From: Proteles cristata cristata
Taxonomy: Eukaryota; Chordata; Mammalia; Carnivora; Hyaenidae
Assembly: GCA_017311185.1 (NCBI GenBank)
Contig: JAESUZ010002871.1
Location: 930,001 to 994,000 of the forward strand
Length of the DNA: 64,000 nt
Reading direction: 5' to 3'
The translations under genes were made by a program, and so were the position numbers. The notes beneath the pieces are model-generated. The model made no database searches and was not told the DNA's origin. It saw only the letters and a list, made by a program, of their open reading frames with translations. This document shows, piece after piece, positions 34,337 through 47,169 of the stretch (positions are counted from its first letter, which is position 1; the number at the start of each line of letters is the position of its first letter).

Positions 34337-36460
34337 AAGGATTATACTTTTTAGGTATATAATTTATGAGGCATAAAAGAGGAACAATTTTCTCAATCTT
34401 TTTTTTAAAAATGTAATTTATAGTGACACTTTATAATTTAGACTCCTAAGAGAGTCATTTTGAATTAAAGTAAATATAAATTACAGAATACTCCTAAAAT
34501 CCATACAAGTAACACAGATAAGACTTTTTGGAATCCTTCCTTAGGACAAAAAACCCTTCTTTAGGATACTAAAGAGTCCCCCCCCCACACACACACACAT
34601 ACACAGACACACAAAAGTTGTGTTACCAAACTTGTCCACCAAATTAGCACCACCAAATGTGTTTATAAATAGTTTCTTCTCTCATGTAGGCAAACAGTCT
34701 ACTTGTGTGTGGGGTTTTTTTTTTTTTCTTTAATGGTGAGTTTTTGAGGCAATCCTTTGCTTCACTAACAGTGCAATATGAACTGGGGCCTGTACCCTTG
34801 GGAAGGATTATTGATTCCAAATTTCAATTGAGGCTTCACTATTTTACTCTCACATAACAAACAGCCCTCTGGGTATAGCACACAGGAAATAAAACAGACC
34901 TTTGCAGCATCAGGAGTCACATAGTTTTCTTTCCTAAAAAAAAGGAGCTTTTAGGAAACTCTGCTGCTAAAGCCTCCTCAGGTCTGCTGGAACTAGGGAT
35001 AGGAGAGGGCAAAATGGGCCAACACCCAGACCCCTTCTTCCCGCCATCACCTCAGAGATTCTCCACGTTCATGTTGCTTTACAAACACATTGGGCTCCAT
35101 GTGAGAACAAGTTTGAGCAAAGTGTTGTAAAACAGAAAAAAAGTTTGAAAGCCACTGTCATACAACAATGACAGACATATAGAGGACATCTAGACAGGGA
35201 AATAAAAATATAAACTGATACATATATAGGACCTGAAAGATTTACATCCCCCGCAGGCCAAGGTTAAATGCATTTTATTGGTGTGGAGCAATGTAAATGT
35301 CTAAATGGGTAGAGAGCTGTGGGGAGGGAGCTGTCATCCCCCCGAGTCTCACCTAGGAGGCCTGGCCAGGGAAGGAAGAACTGAAAGGCTCTGGGATGAA
35401 AGGAAAGCATCTTGGCAGGGGGTGGGAGAGGACAGCAGGCTCTTCCAAGGCCTGGTCAAAACTGCAAATGGACTCCACGATTATGAAAAAGTGAAACCTT
35501 GCTGCTAAATCCATTAATGGTCATAAAAACGTCATCGTTCTCCTCATTAGACAGGACTGTTCTTTATTCACTTTGGTTTCAGCAATGTCAGCTATTTCAC
35601 ACCAACAGAACTGCCTCTCTTGAGCTCTCTCTTCCTTTCTTGGAAAATTCTTTCTGCTCTTTCCCTTAGGGCTCCCTTGCGCCCTCAGCTGGATGTGTCA
35701 GGAAGTACAGAAAGGTGCTTAAACATGAAACCTACTCATGGTGACTCCGTTGACCTTCATGGCCCATGAAGAAGCCCACCTAGGGCCTCAAGGTGAGCTG
35801 AGTGGAATGGACCATCACTGCATGTGTGGCAAAAAGGAAGAGCCAGTGTTCCCAGTTCCCAGTGGAATATCTCAAACTGAGGAGGCCACTGGGTGGCAGT
35901 GGGGGTAGGGAGTGATGGAAAGAAGGCCTATATCATTGCCCAAAGGAGGCTAGAAGGACAAAGTAGCTCTGCTTCCTGAGAGAAGAGAAAGTGTAGAGAA
36001 AGGTCTTAAAGGTAAGTAACTCAAATTGAGGTAGGAAGCCTGGCAACTCTCTCAGAAGAAGAAATTACCACATTTTTATCTTTAGGTCTTTACTTAATAG
36101 ATGAGTATTATTCCTTGATTGCTTCCTGATTCCTTTAAATGTCCCCCTGTCGCTCAGCATCTTAAGTGCCGATGGACTACCCCAATTATCCTGGACACTT
36201 CCCATATACTAGCATTTTAATTGGTTGAGGATACTTGATGAATAGATGGAAAAAAATAAGAGTGTGAGTTTTTATGTATCTGTTCTTATGTATCAAATCA
36301 CCCTTATTAACTGAACTTTCTTTTATGGGAATGATATTCAGATAACTTCATGCCCAAGACATCTCATTAATGTGGATTTATCTCCTTAATATACACAACC
36401 AATACTCAGCTACAAAAGTGAGAGCCAAAATACAAACATTTGGTAATATTTTAATGTTAA
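34337..36460. other. No gene seen; one CA microsatellite inside
   Basis: Anonymous sequence holding the repeat at 34578. The plus frame 35305-35508 is Gly/Glu/Arg-rich without a domain. A T run lies at 34717-34729. Confidence 0.45.
34578..34613. repeat. C run plus (CA)n microsatellite
   Basis: Nine C bases followed by imperfect ACACACAT/ACACAG units. Confidence 0.9.
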
Positions 36461-36475
36461 AAATTAAATTGCCTT

Positions 36476-36695
36476 GGGGCAGCTGAGTAACTCAGTCAGT
36501 TAAGCATCCTTCTCTTGATTTCAACTCAGGTCATGATCTCAAGGTTTGTGAGATCAGGCCCCACATCAGGCTCTGCACTGACATCATGGAGCCTGCTTGG
36601 GGTTCCCTCTCTCTCCCTCTCTCTCCCTGCCCCTCCCTTGCTCATGTGCACGCAATCTCTCTTTTGCTCTATCTTAAAATAAATAAACATTAAAA
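36476..36695 (+). mobile_element. Older CAN-SINE with target-site duplication
   Basis: Head ggggcagctgagtaactcag, 'gcactgacatcatggagcct' (older subfamily), and tail aaaataaataaacatt. TSD aaattaaattgcctt (36461-36475) and aaattacattgcctt (36696-36710). Confidence 0.96.
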
Positions 36696-36873
36696 AAATT
36701 ACATTGCCTTGTTTCAAAGAACATTTTCTCACTATACACCTCCCAAGCACAGGATTTTAAAAGCACCTATAAATATATGCCATCATTAAGTGTAAGTAAG
36801 AAAATTATACAAAGGCATTAAAAGACAGCATGAGTAAACGGTTATTAGACTGTTATGTATGGAGTTAACTCTT

Positions 36874-37101
36874 TCAAAAAAATGGTTTTTTTTTTTGATG
36901 TTTATTCATTTCTGAGAGACAGAGAGACAGCGTGACCAGGGGAGGGGCAGAGAGAGGGGGAGACAAAGAATCTGAAGCAGGCTCCAGGCTCTGAGCTGTC
37001 AGCACAGAGACTGATGCAGGTCAGGAACCCACAAACCGTGAGATCATGACCTGAGTCAAAGTTGGATGTTTAATCAACTAAGCCACCCAGGCTCCCCTCC
37101 C
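36874..37101 (-). mobile_element. CAN-SINE, minus strand, 18-base TSD
   Basis: T tail at the left (36885-36896), GA linker, complement of the tRNA-like head at the right (gccacccaggctcccc). TSD tgtatggagttaactctt at 36856-36873 and 37102-37119, identical. Insertion is dated as fairly recent by the intact TSD. Confidence 0.98.
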
Positions 37102-37119
37102 TGTATGGAGTTAACTCTT

Positions 37120-38394
37120 ATCAGCCTTAAGCAAGAAAAGGGTTTAAATCATATTAAAATCACTTTATCAGCACTTTAAATCACACTATAAATCACTTTA
37201 TAATAAATGTGTTTCATATTTTTTTCTTTCTTACTGTCGTATAAGATAATGATACATCTTATAATTAAAGAGATCTTGGATTAATTTTTTATGAAATCCA
37301 TATTCCATGCTTCATTATTATGACTACTATGGAGTTAGTGACTGATTACATTCTTTCTTCTATAATATTTCATCTCCACTTACATAACTGTCCAGTTTTC
37401 TGTTATTAAAAAATGTAACCTACAGCTAATTCATCCCAAATATCTATAAAATGCCCCTCAATATTATATTTTTTTTCCACAGCCCCAAACTATCAGTTAA
37501 CCCTTCATTTAAGCTTTTGTATATTTCCTGCTTGCACAGTTCGGCTCTGCTGGGCTGAATAGACTAGACTTGCCATCCAGCTGCCGGTCATGGGATTTCT
37601 CTGCCTCATCTTAAAAATTTCCTCTGCTTTTCTCCTATATTGGGTCATCTTCTCACTGGATCTCACATGCTTGTGGTGTGTATCCACAAACAGCTTCCTT
37701 AGAAATCATTTTCACTTAGAATTTCGAAAGCACTGTTCCGTTGCCTTCTAGTTTCTAATGTTGTTAAGGGGAAGACTGGTCGAATTACAATTCCACGTTC
37801 TCTGGAATACTTAAGGAGTGTCCCACTTTCCCTGGTATTTTGAACTTCCCCCAGATAGTGTGCTTTGGTGTGGATCTTTTCTCATCCCTTGGGTTCCAGA
37901 TTGCTGTTCTTCTCTGGCCTTTATTGTTCTGCCTCTGGATCTACAGACGCAGTTTTGTAACTTCCAGTCGTCTGGCCCCCTGAAAATTCTCACACCTGGG
38001 CTCTGCTCAGTCACCCAGGTTTGGGAGCCTCAGCTTTGCAGCCAGTTCTAATGGGAGCTAAGACTTCCAGATTTGAAAATGGTAGTGCGTACCATAGTTC
38101 TATGATTGCCTGTCCCAGAAAGAAATGGCCATCAAGCCATTTTCTTGCGCTCTGTTCTTGAGATCCCTCTTGTAATCCTGGAATGCAGTTCTAAGCAATA
38201 ACAAAGACTATTAATACCTTTACCTATGCAGCAACTTAGATGGATAATAGCTGTTTTATGGCATTTGTTTAAAACCTAATTTTATATATATCAAATGCTT
38301 TTTTCTAAGTCATTTTCTCTATACAAATGGAGAAGATACAGATAGACATTGAGAGGGAAGAAACAAAGTTATACAGTAAAAACTACACAGAGAG
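37120..38394. other. Mostly anonymous; ancient repeat relic inside
   Basis: Apart from the relic listed at 37660, I see nothing here. The frames 37811-38014 (minus) and 37818-38051 (plus) are shadows of one another. Confidence 0.4.
37660..38010. repeat. Ancient interspersed repeat relic, family uncertain
   Basis: 'gcactgttccgttgccttct' followed by 'gtgctttggtgtggatcttt' and a 'gggttccagattgctg' region match the order of a common old mammalian repeat that I cannot name with certainty. Confidence 0.35.
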
Positions 38395-38615
38395 GCAGAA
38401 GTGCGGTAGCTAAGAGGCCAAGCCCTGCAGTCAGGACTTGCTACGCTTGCAATCTGGCACTCACGCTTACCAGCTGCAGGATCTGGTGAAACTTATCTAA
38501 GTCTTCCAAACCTCAGTTTCCCCGTAGGTGAAATGGTGCTATGTCACAGAGGTGGTATGAGGGACTAAACAAGGAGAGTATACATGTTGTCTGGGAGAAA
38601 GGGCAGCTGTGATTA
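38395..38615 (+). repeat. MIR
   Basis: 'ggtagctaagaggccaagcc', 'ctcacgcttaccagctgca', and 'aacctcagtttccccgtagg' appear in MIR order. Confidence 0.6.
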
Positions 38616-38639
38616 TTGTCCTTGGCTGAAGCTAATTAC

Positions 38640-38800
38640 ATGCCAGAGCAAATTGTTTACCCCTAGTCTTGTTTTTTGTATTTGGAAAATGAGAATCCTT
38701 AGAGTGCTTGCTTCGTAGGGTGATTTTGCAGAGTAAATGTGTAAATGACCACAAAGCACTTGCTGAGGGCCTGTACACAGTAAGCACTTAAAAAAAATCA
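38640..38800 (+). repeat. MIR, second tandem relic
   Basis: 'gcaaattgtttacccctagt', 'tggaaaatgagaatccttag' and 'ggcctgtacacagtaagcac' follow the MIR 3' half. It sits just after another MIR in the same orientation. Confidence 0.5.
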
Positions 38801-40377
38801 GTTAGCTATACACACATACTATAGACATTAATCTGTAGTCAAGTAGTCCAAATTGACGAATCCTGGTCCTCTGCGTCAAAATTTAGTACCTTGTGCCCCA
38901 CAGTTACTGCTACTGGATTCAGAGCAGCTCCCCACTCCTTTGATTTTAGACATTTTAGACCCTTTTCACTGTTGGATTTTGCCTTCTGGTCTCACTTTCA
39001 AAGAGGAAAGAAGAATCTTTCTCTCAAGGACTCGACCACATTTCTTTATTTTTACACCACACGGGTCTCTTGGCATTTTTTGCATTTGGTTTCTTGTTCC
39101 CTGAGAGAATTTCCGAATTCCATGCCCTTGCCTCGATTCTAGCTTCTCAGGACTTGATGTTTTAGTCTAATGGTCACCTTCATCCCACTTGTTAAATCCC
39201 CTCTCCTTGTTCTGCTGGGAGTGCATCCTGGCACAGAGGACCTGAGCCCGCTAGTAGCAGACCCCAATTGAGAAACAATGGCTTAGCTGAATGGAGGCTA
39301 ATTCAAACCTGCAGGTCTGTTTTTATGATGCTACTTTATCAACCTCTGTTAAAGAAAATGGTAAAATAGGAAGTGGAACTGAATGATAAATGCTACTAAT
39401 AAAACAATAGCATCAAGTCCCTTGCTCCAAAAGGATACCAAATGACTCCCAAAAGACTTTCCTTGAGGTTCAAAGAGGTCCCATTTCTGAAATACTAGGT
39501 ACGGTATCTTTTAGCTAAGTAAATAGAGCCCAAGAGATAGTAAGTCATTCAAACACTTCTCTCCCTTTCCCTTCACTTAAGAGGAGCCAACTTAATATAT
39601 TTTTCTTCCAATGGAGCTCAGGGGACCCTATTCACTACTGGGGGTGCTATAAAAGGCATTTAGAAGCCTAACCAACAGCAAAAGACAGATGGCAGCTTCC
39701 GCAGCAATCACAGGTTCATCTGAGGGATGATTATTAGGCTCCTGCCATTTTCCAGAGCCTTTTGACACACATCCCTTTTGAATTTGACCTCTTTAATTTT
39801 CGTGTGGCAACTTGCAGCTCACGATGCCTTGGGGCTAGTTATAATAAGTTCATGTCTGAGATTACACATCTGATATTTATAAAAACACAAATACTCCAGA
39901 ACTTTCTCTAGGCAGGAAATGACAAATCTTTGGTAAGCTATTTTCAGAACTTAAAAAAAAAGGAAAAAGAAAAAAGCTGGTGATGAACTAAGCATTGAGA
40001 GCAAAATGATGTTGCCTTACTGCATATTGAAACCAGTCCTTTCTAACAAAAATGCCAAAAGCCATTATCTATACAATTTAATACCGTGCAATAAGTCGTT
40101 GGCAATCCCCAGTAATCTGTGGCATTACATAGTACTGCACTGGGTGGGACATGAGATAATATGGGCCAACTTAATTAGACTTGGGGATGCCGGCAAATCA
40201 TGACTCTGTTAAGTCCAACTTCGTTAGTTCTCAATGAATTCCAGTTGGAAAATATGATCTCAGGTGATAACATTTCCTCAACTTTTTTTTATCTCCTCTG
40301 ATTACATCAGAGAAGCCTGGTGGTAGTGGTAGAGCTGGTGGCCAGTGGCCGTTCTGGTTCTTTTATTTTAAAAAAGT
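38801..40377. other. No gene or named repeat seen
   Basis: Anonymous sequence. Plus frames 38853-39104 and 38891-39142 overlap each other and have no motif. 40006-40203 likewise. Confidence 0.45.
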
Positions 40378-40600
40378 GGGGCGCCTGGGTGGCTCAATCG
40401 GTTAAGCATCCAACTTCAGCTCAGGTCATGATCTCACGGTTCGTGGGTTTGAGCCCCACATGGGGTTCTGTGCTGATGGCTCAGAGCCTGGAACCTGTTT
40501 CGAATTCTGTGTCTCCCTCTCTCTCTGACTCTCCCCTGTTCATGCTGTCTCTCGCTCGCTCTCTCTCTCAGAAATAAGTAAAACATTAAAAAAAAAAGTA
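40378..40600 (+). mobile_element. Young CAN-SINE
   Basis: Head ggggcgcctgggtggctcaa, B box ggttcgtgggtttgagcccc, long CT linker with a ctcgctcgctc variant and tail aaataagtaaaacattaaaa. Short A-rich flanks (aaaaaagt on both sides) fit a TSD absorbed in the tail. Confidence 0.97.
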
Positions 40601-40886
40601 TTCAGCTTCAGTGATTGCCAGAAAAATAGTCTCCCAAAGCAATGCTGCATTTTTAGTGAAAGGTACAGATTCTTAATCACATTTACCTCTACTATGAATG
40701 AAAGAAACAAAGGGCATCACTGTGATTTCTTGATCAATGATGACCTATTATAAAATGCTCAGTGTTGACTCTAAATTATTCAGAGCCACGCAGTCCCGCA
40801 AAAAGTTTCAAGTTGATAAAATGCTGGACTAAGAACACAACTTTTAATGTGATATTTACAAAAAAAAAAAAATAATAAGGTTCACT

Positions 40887-41098
40887 GGGGCACCTGGGTG
40901 GCTTAGTCAGTAAAGCGTCTGACTTTGGCTCAGGTCACAATCTTGTAGTTTGTGGGTTTGAGCCCCTCATCAGGCTCTGTGCTGACAGCTCAGAACCTGG
41001 AGCCTGCTTTGGATTCTGTGTGTGCGTCTCTCTCTCTGCCCCTCCCCTACTTGTGCTCTGTTTCTCTTCTCAAAAATAAATAAACATTAAAATATTTT
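40887..41098 (+). mobile_element. CAN-SINE
   Basis: Head ggggcacctgggtggcttag, 'gctgacagctcagaacctgg', tail aaaaataaataaacatt. Flanks aaggttcact and aaggtttacc suggest a decayed TSD. Only about 290 bases separate it from the preceding SINE in the same orientation. Confidence 0.96.
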
Positions 41099-41329
41099 TA
41101 AAGGTTTACCTTTAGTTCATTTTTTTCTGATTTCTAACACACAGAAAAATTGAAAAGAACGATGCAGTGTAACATTAAGATTTTATTATATGTACTTTAT
41201 ATTTAGACACCTCCACATATAGATATGCATATATAAATATAAAAATATGTTTTATATATACACTTATGTATTAAATACTGTTATCACACCGGAAAAAAAT
41301 CACAGCAACTTCCCAATATCATCTAACAT

Positions 41330-41870
41330 CCAGCTCATTTTAAATATTTGTTACTATCCAAAAACCTTTTTTATCGTTTGTTTGAACCAGAATACAATCA
41401 AGGTTCACATTTCACATTTGATTGTTATGTTCACATAGTTTATTTTAATCCAGAATAGTCTTCACAGGTGTTATGTTTGTTTGGACTTTAAAGATCTCAA
41501 AAGACCAAACTAGTTGACTTTCGGAATATTTCACATTTTGAATTTGTCTCATTGTTTCTTCGAAATAAACATCACTTAACCTATTTTTTTAAATTTCCTA
41601 TATTTTCTGTCAATTAGAAGTTAGGTTCAAAGACTTGTTTAGATATAAGTCAGGAATACTTTACCAACTATGAATTTAACTTCATATTGCGTCATTATCA
41701 GGAGATGCGTAATGCCAGGGTGGCCCACTATTAGTGATACTAAGTTTAATCACTTAACTAAGGCATAAGGGACAGATCTCTTCATGGCAAATTATACTTT
41801 CTCCCTTTTGTCATGATATTTTAAGGAAATCTATAGCAATTTTGATGTTGCTTAATATATTGTGTTTAAA
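41330..41870. repeat. Old L1 3' UTR-like repeat, orientation not settled
   Basis: 'accagaatacaatcaaggtt', 'tttgattgttatgttcacat', 'tattttaatccagaatagtc', 'gtcattatcaggagatgcgt' and 'actaagtttaatcacttaac' follow a familiar ancient repeat that I associate with L1ME-type 3' ends. Decayed. Confidence 0.4.
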
Positions 41871-44084
41871 TCATTACAGATTCATCTCACTGAAGAATTA
41901 ATCTCAGATCCAAGAGTGAGTTTGAAGGATGTACATGAACCCTTTAAAACTGCTTGGAAGATGTCATGTATATGCACATGCAGAGAGAAGATGGAATGAA
42001 TGCAATTTTCAAAAGGGATGAAGACATAAAAGTGACTAAGAACAATAGTTGCAGGTCTAAGTGTTGGTCCCTGAATTCTATTTTAATGCCCTCCATTTTT
42101 GCTTTCTCCTTACTCTGGCAATTTGGGGCTCCCTATTCTGGGGCCTGTTGATAAATCTAATGATTTACTGACATATGGCCTCATTGCCACAGTGAATGAA
42201 CTCATCACCTTTAGATGGTGAAGCTATATGTGTGACCCACTCTTTTTGTGACTATACCAACATTTAAAAAGCCTAAGTGACACAGGATCGTGGCATACAC
42301 ACATAGCATGGGGAACAAGGGCATGAGAGGAGGTGTGGAAGGGAGTCAGCCAAATCTGTGACCTCAGCAGATCTTGGTACTGATAAAAGGGAGGGAGAGA
42401 TAGAGAAGGTAGAAGAAGAAGAAAGGGGGAGGAGGGAGCAAAAATGGACACAGAAATCTAATATAAACAAGTGAGAAGCAACATGAAAGGCCTTATACCT
42501 CCTCTTACAACTGGTGCACATTCCTATAAAACGTTTGTTTAGCCAGCCTCCTTCTTTTATTAGTGTTCTAGTGGGTCTTATTTGTCATGTGACTTCATTC
42601 TGCAAAGTTCTACTCGTGGGACAGGGAAGAAGGGGGTGCAGTGCTCAGCTCAGACTGCCCTCCGCACCCTGCTGACTCCTGGCACCCCAACACCCCCAAC
42701 TAGGCCCCAAACACCCCCACTGTGCTTTCTCTTACCAATAAGTCCAGGATATTCCCAGACTTCCAGCAGCTGCCACCAGGCAGTGCCACTACTGGACAAC
42801 GTGGCTCCGCTGTGTAAATGTGGAGAAAGGGCAACCCGTCTGGGCAGATGAATAAGACAAAGTACCCACCCTGGTCAGATACCCCCAGTTTGGCCACTAG
42901 AGCCTGGCAGGCTCTTGGCTCTCCTTGTCCATATCGCTGGGCACTATTACTATTATCTCTAGCTCCTTAAACAAAAGACCACAATAAGTAGGTTCAGGGA
43001 AAACAATTCAAGGAAGAACTTCCCTTTCCTTCTGTTTCCAATATTAGAGGAAACCTGAAGAATCCAAGTTTATAAACATACTCCTGCTAAGTATCCCAAT
43101 CCACTAATAAAGTGGATGCTTTTTGAACTTTAAGAAAAACCACTCCACATCAACCTGGGATTCAGATGCTTTTTGGCGTGAAATTTCAGGTTGGCAATTA
43201 CAGGTATTTCATTCATATTGGTTCATTTGTCCCCAATAATGCCTCTGTGTTTTATAATGAAAACCTCAGTGCAGGAACTCTCTCTGTAAGCCCGTGCAGC
43301 TGGATGACAACTTAGATTCATGGTTCCGAGTCTGGTAACTGATTTTTCCTATTAGCTTTAAGGAAATATTTTCCCTGTTATTTCAAGTTTAGTACAGTTT
43401 AATATGGCTATTACAATATATCACCTCCTCCTCCACTCTACCCCCAACCCACTTTTGGCCGATTAGGAGCACCATACTCCTTATTTAGTACTTGCAAATC
43501 CTCCAGTTGTATAGTCTGTGTAAGTAACTCATGCAGTGTCTAGAACTAAAGCACCTCTTGGGGCAGAAGGGAATGCATCCTGACAATAACTAGTTAAGCA
43601 GAAGTGTATTTTCCTTCCTATATAGGCCAGAGCCCATATTACAGTCCTGCAAAGGAGAGAAAAGACCGAATATCACAGGAAGATCTCAGTATCTGATTTT
43701 CCACCATGATCTTTCATTTGCCCACTCTGGCACAGCCTGAGGATAACTGTGAGGTCAGCAGAGTTCATCTTCTTAACCACAGAGCTCTTTGTGTGCCTTT
43801 CAGTATTTTTCTCCGAACCAGGCATCTGGGGTCCCCTTGTTACCAGGAGCCCACTACACTGGCTTGGCCCAGGAAACCTTGATTTTAAAATGATGGTTGC
43901 CTATCTAGTCAATCAACATGATTTTAAAAGTTAACAAGTCTCAAGTTATTAAATACATCTGTCTTCACTGTGGTAGGCACTATATATTTTCTAGAAGAGG
44001 AGATTATCAACTATAACTTATGGATCAAATCCAGTTTGTGGGTCTTTTTCTTTCTCTTTTTCAAAGAATATATTAGCTAGTTAA
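41871..44084. other. No gene or named repeat seen
   Basis: Anonymous sequence. A C-rich stretch at 42680-42720 makes a Pro-rich frame (42582-42851 plus) without a domain. The purine-rich region 42385-42440 gives the Ser/Leu-rich minus frames near 42224-42521. Confidence 0.45.
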
Positions 44085-44145
44085 CTTTTTAAGTTTATTT
44101 AATTATTTTGAGTGAGAGCATGTGTGCACAGAGTGGGGAAGGGGC

Positions 44146-44188
<43 letters not shown>

Positions 44189-44320
44189 AAGAGAGAATCC
44201 CAAGCAGGCTCTGCACTGTCAGAGCCCAATATTGGGGCTTGAACTGTTCAACTGTGAAATCATGACCTGAGGCAATATCAAGAGTCAGACACTTAACCTA
44301 TTGAGTCACCCAGGCACCCC
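44085..44320 (-). mobile_element. CAN-SINE, minus strand, with expanded (GA)n linker
   Basis: Tail complement ttttaagtttatttaattat at the left, a (GA)n expansion of about 50 bases at 44146-44195, then the complement of 'ctgacagtgcagagcctg' and the head complement gtcacccaggcacccc at the right. The linker repeat is longer than in other copies here. TSD not clear. Confidence 0.95.
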
Positions 44321-44889
44321 TCTTTTTCTTTTTGAATGAAGTTTTATTGAAACTCCTATTTGTTTGCAAACTGTCTATGGCTGTTTTCCCTTGGCAAGAA
44401 AGGCAGGGATGAATAGTGTGTTGGACACTGTATCATATGGCCCGTAAAGCCATGAATATCTACTTTCTGGGTGTTTACAAAAAAGAAGTTGCCAAACCTG
44501 ATCTAAACAATAGCCATCTGTCTCTTCCTTTGTCGTGTACAGAACCCTAGCCATCTGGCATTTTGTTACTTACAGCTTATTCCATTCTTACTGATATATC
44601 TTCCCTTTCAACATATCTGGGCACCACCTACCATATCCCAACCGAAAGGAGTGATTCCATGGGTAGATACTGTAGACATCCTTTAAAGATGCTGCGATAA
44701 TGTGACTATAATAACCTGCCTGCCTTCTGACCATACAGTGCTATGAACTTATCCACTGTGAGTGTGATCCAGTCCATTTCTGGATGCCCTTTGCATCCAC
44801 ATAAAATAAGGACCCATGGAATAGTTATTTCCTGTTTTTATCTTTTTTGCAGAATGAAGAAGTGGGGAAAATTGGTTCTTCAGAAAGAC

Positions 44890-45092
44890 TGAATTCTCTT
44901 CCAGGCAGTATAACTTCCTGGCTCTGTGACTTTTGGCTCATCCCTAAAGAAAGTGCTTGGCACATAGTTGTGCCATGTTTGAGGAATAATGTGAAGTTGG
45001 AAGATCTCACCTTCTTTACAGAGTTGCTGAGAGATAAGATGAGATAAGTTAAGAGGGAATGTCTGGCACATAGTACTCCCTCAGTAAATATG
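44890..45092 (+). repeat. Probable MIR
   Basis: 'ttcctggctctgtgactttt', 'gagataagatgagataagtt' and 'tctggcacatagtactccct' appear in MIR order with an insertion or duplication between. The paired frames at 44825-45071 are shadows. Confidence 0.45.
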
Positions 45093-45589
45093 CTTTTTCT
45101 TCTTTTCCCAGCTGGTTCTACTCTAGTCCTAAGACCTCCAATTCCTCAACAACCATACCTGGTCTTAAATCTCTAAGACTGAGAACTTGCTTGCTACCCT
45201 AGTTTCCTATTATCAGGTTTGCTTACCATTTGATCACACTGCTTATCTATACACCCTACTTCTTTCAGAGAATTCTACCCCCCAAGATGGAAAACAGGAC
45301 CAGACCTCTGCTGATTATCTCTAGCATTGCTCAGGATCTGAATTTGGTTTAAGAACTAATGGTTCTTGGGGACATAACCAAACCATATTTAGCAATTAAT
45401 CATCTAAATCCAGATCTACTTTATCAAATGACCGGTGCCTGACTTAGGTGATGTTTCAGCACCTGAGACTGGCCTGACCCAGGCTGATCCTTCTATGGCA
45501 GCCCAAGCCCTGCTTCTGAATCTCATCTCTAGAGTTCTCTTCCACTTGTTCCCGTTTCCCTGATCCCGCAAACTTTAAAAAGTGGTGGG

Positions 45590-45965
45590 GCGGTGGAACT
45601 ATATTGCTCTATTGCTTTGTGCTCGGCTTTGCTCATACAGTAATAAACACACACATCTACTACTCTATACCATTCCTTATACTGGCAGCATGGCATTTCA
45701 CTTTGTAAATACACTGAAACCTCATTGTTGGGCAGTTGGTTTCCTTCCCATTTTCCACTGTTATAAATACACTTCAGTGAGTATGTCTGTAGTTGCAATT
45801 TTGGTCACATTTCTAATTATTCTTTAGGATAATTCCTGGAAGTAGAATAGTAGAATATCTAGGTCAAAGCATGTTTACAATTTGAAGTTTCTCAAAATCA
45901 TGTACAATGGTAAATGTTTACCCATGTTCTCATCCACATTAGGTATTTTTTTTCTTTATTTTTTG
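45590..45965 (-). mobile_element. Old L1 3' end, minus strand, decayed
   Basis: 'catttcactttgtaaataca' region, 'ccattttccactgttataaa', 'ataattcctggaagtagaat' and 'tgtacaatggtaaatgttta' fit the complement of an old L1 3' portion. Confidence 0.5.
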
Positions 45966-46225
45966 CCTAATGATTACCTAACAATATTGAGGAAAGGATA
46001 ATTTACTTTAATTTACTTCACTATAAAATAGATCTAAGTCCAGACTCTGGGAAATGGCATTTCAAAGCATCTGAGCAAGTCTCTCAATGAAAACTAGTAT
46101 AAAACTAGATGAAATTATTCAAAACAGCCACCTTAGGGACTGGAAATAGCCAAAGCTGACAACAGTTTGGTAAGTATTTATTCAAGAAAAACTGATACTG
46201 TATTTGATTAAGAACTGTGAGTTTA

Positions 46226-46442
46226 GGGGCGCCTGGGTGGCTTAGTCGGTTAAGCGTCCAACTTTCGCTTAGGTCATGATCTCGCGGTTCGTGGGTTCGA
46301 GCCCCGTCGGGCTCTGTGCTGACTGCCAGCTCAGAGCCTGGAGCCTGTTTCAGTCTGTGACTCCCTCTCTCTCTGACCCTCCCCTGCTCACGCTGTCTCT
46401 CTCTCTCTCTCCTAGAAATAAATAAAAATATTAAAAAAAAAA
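46226..46442 (+). mobile_element. Young CAN-SINE, ctgactgccag subfamily, with TSD
   Basis: Shares all diagnostic positions with the copy at 31504 (gcttagtcgg, gctgactgccagctcag, shortened tttcagtctgtgactccc, tcctagaaataaataaa). TSD aagaactgtgagttta (46210-46225) and aagaattgtgagttta (46443-46458), one difference. Confidence 0.98.
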
Positions 46443-46458
46443 AAGAATTGTGAGTTTA

Positions 46459-47169
46459 TAGCCTTCTTATTTGAGAGTGCTCCCATCCCCTTCAACCTTG
46501 GGTGGCAAAATTCCACAGCTTTATCAGTTGAAGATGAACTTGAGCTGGGGCAAGTCCCAGAATAGCTTGAGATTTAAGGGAGAGAAGATTTTAGTAGTGG
46601 GAGAGTTATAGAAGTGCTGTAATAATAAACTCTTTTTTACCTGAATAGTAGGTAACAATATGTGAAATTATTCGTCAGGATTTGTAAGATTAAGCAGATT
46701 CCTAGTAGTGACCCGAAGTTTCATCATGCTGAAATGCTTCCCACATATGTCTGGCAGACCTCTCACCTATATGTTCCTGACAAAAATTAAAATCCTAGAA
46801 GCACATAGGAATATGCTGTGTCACTGCGTGTGTTCTCAACCCACACACAGATTAATATCAAGAATGGAAACTTTACTGACTTGATGGCGTGACTGTACTC
46901 TATCCCTAATTATTGGTTGGCTGGCCACTAAATTACACTGATGCAAGGAAGATGCTTAGGAAGTCACACTCAAAAAAGAAAAAGTAGGGGAAAGAAACTG
47001 AACAGAGAGAGTAGCAGCTGCATATTATGAGAGAACTTCCTTTCAGGTACATTTCAATACATGAAATTTACTTACCAACAAAACAAAGCAAAACCATCAC
47101 CAGAACCATCCTGATAGATACAAAACAATTCAAAATCCTGCATTATTTACAGGAATAATAATCCTGTAT
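46459..47169. other. No gene; may include decayed L1 5' sequence
   Basis: Anonymous A-rich sequence leading into the L1 that begins near 47170. Its last 150 bases could be L1 5' UTR, but I cannot show it. Confidence 0.4.
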
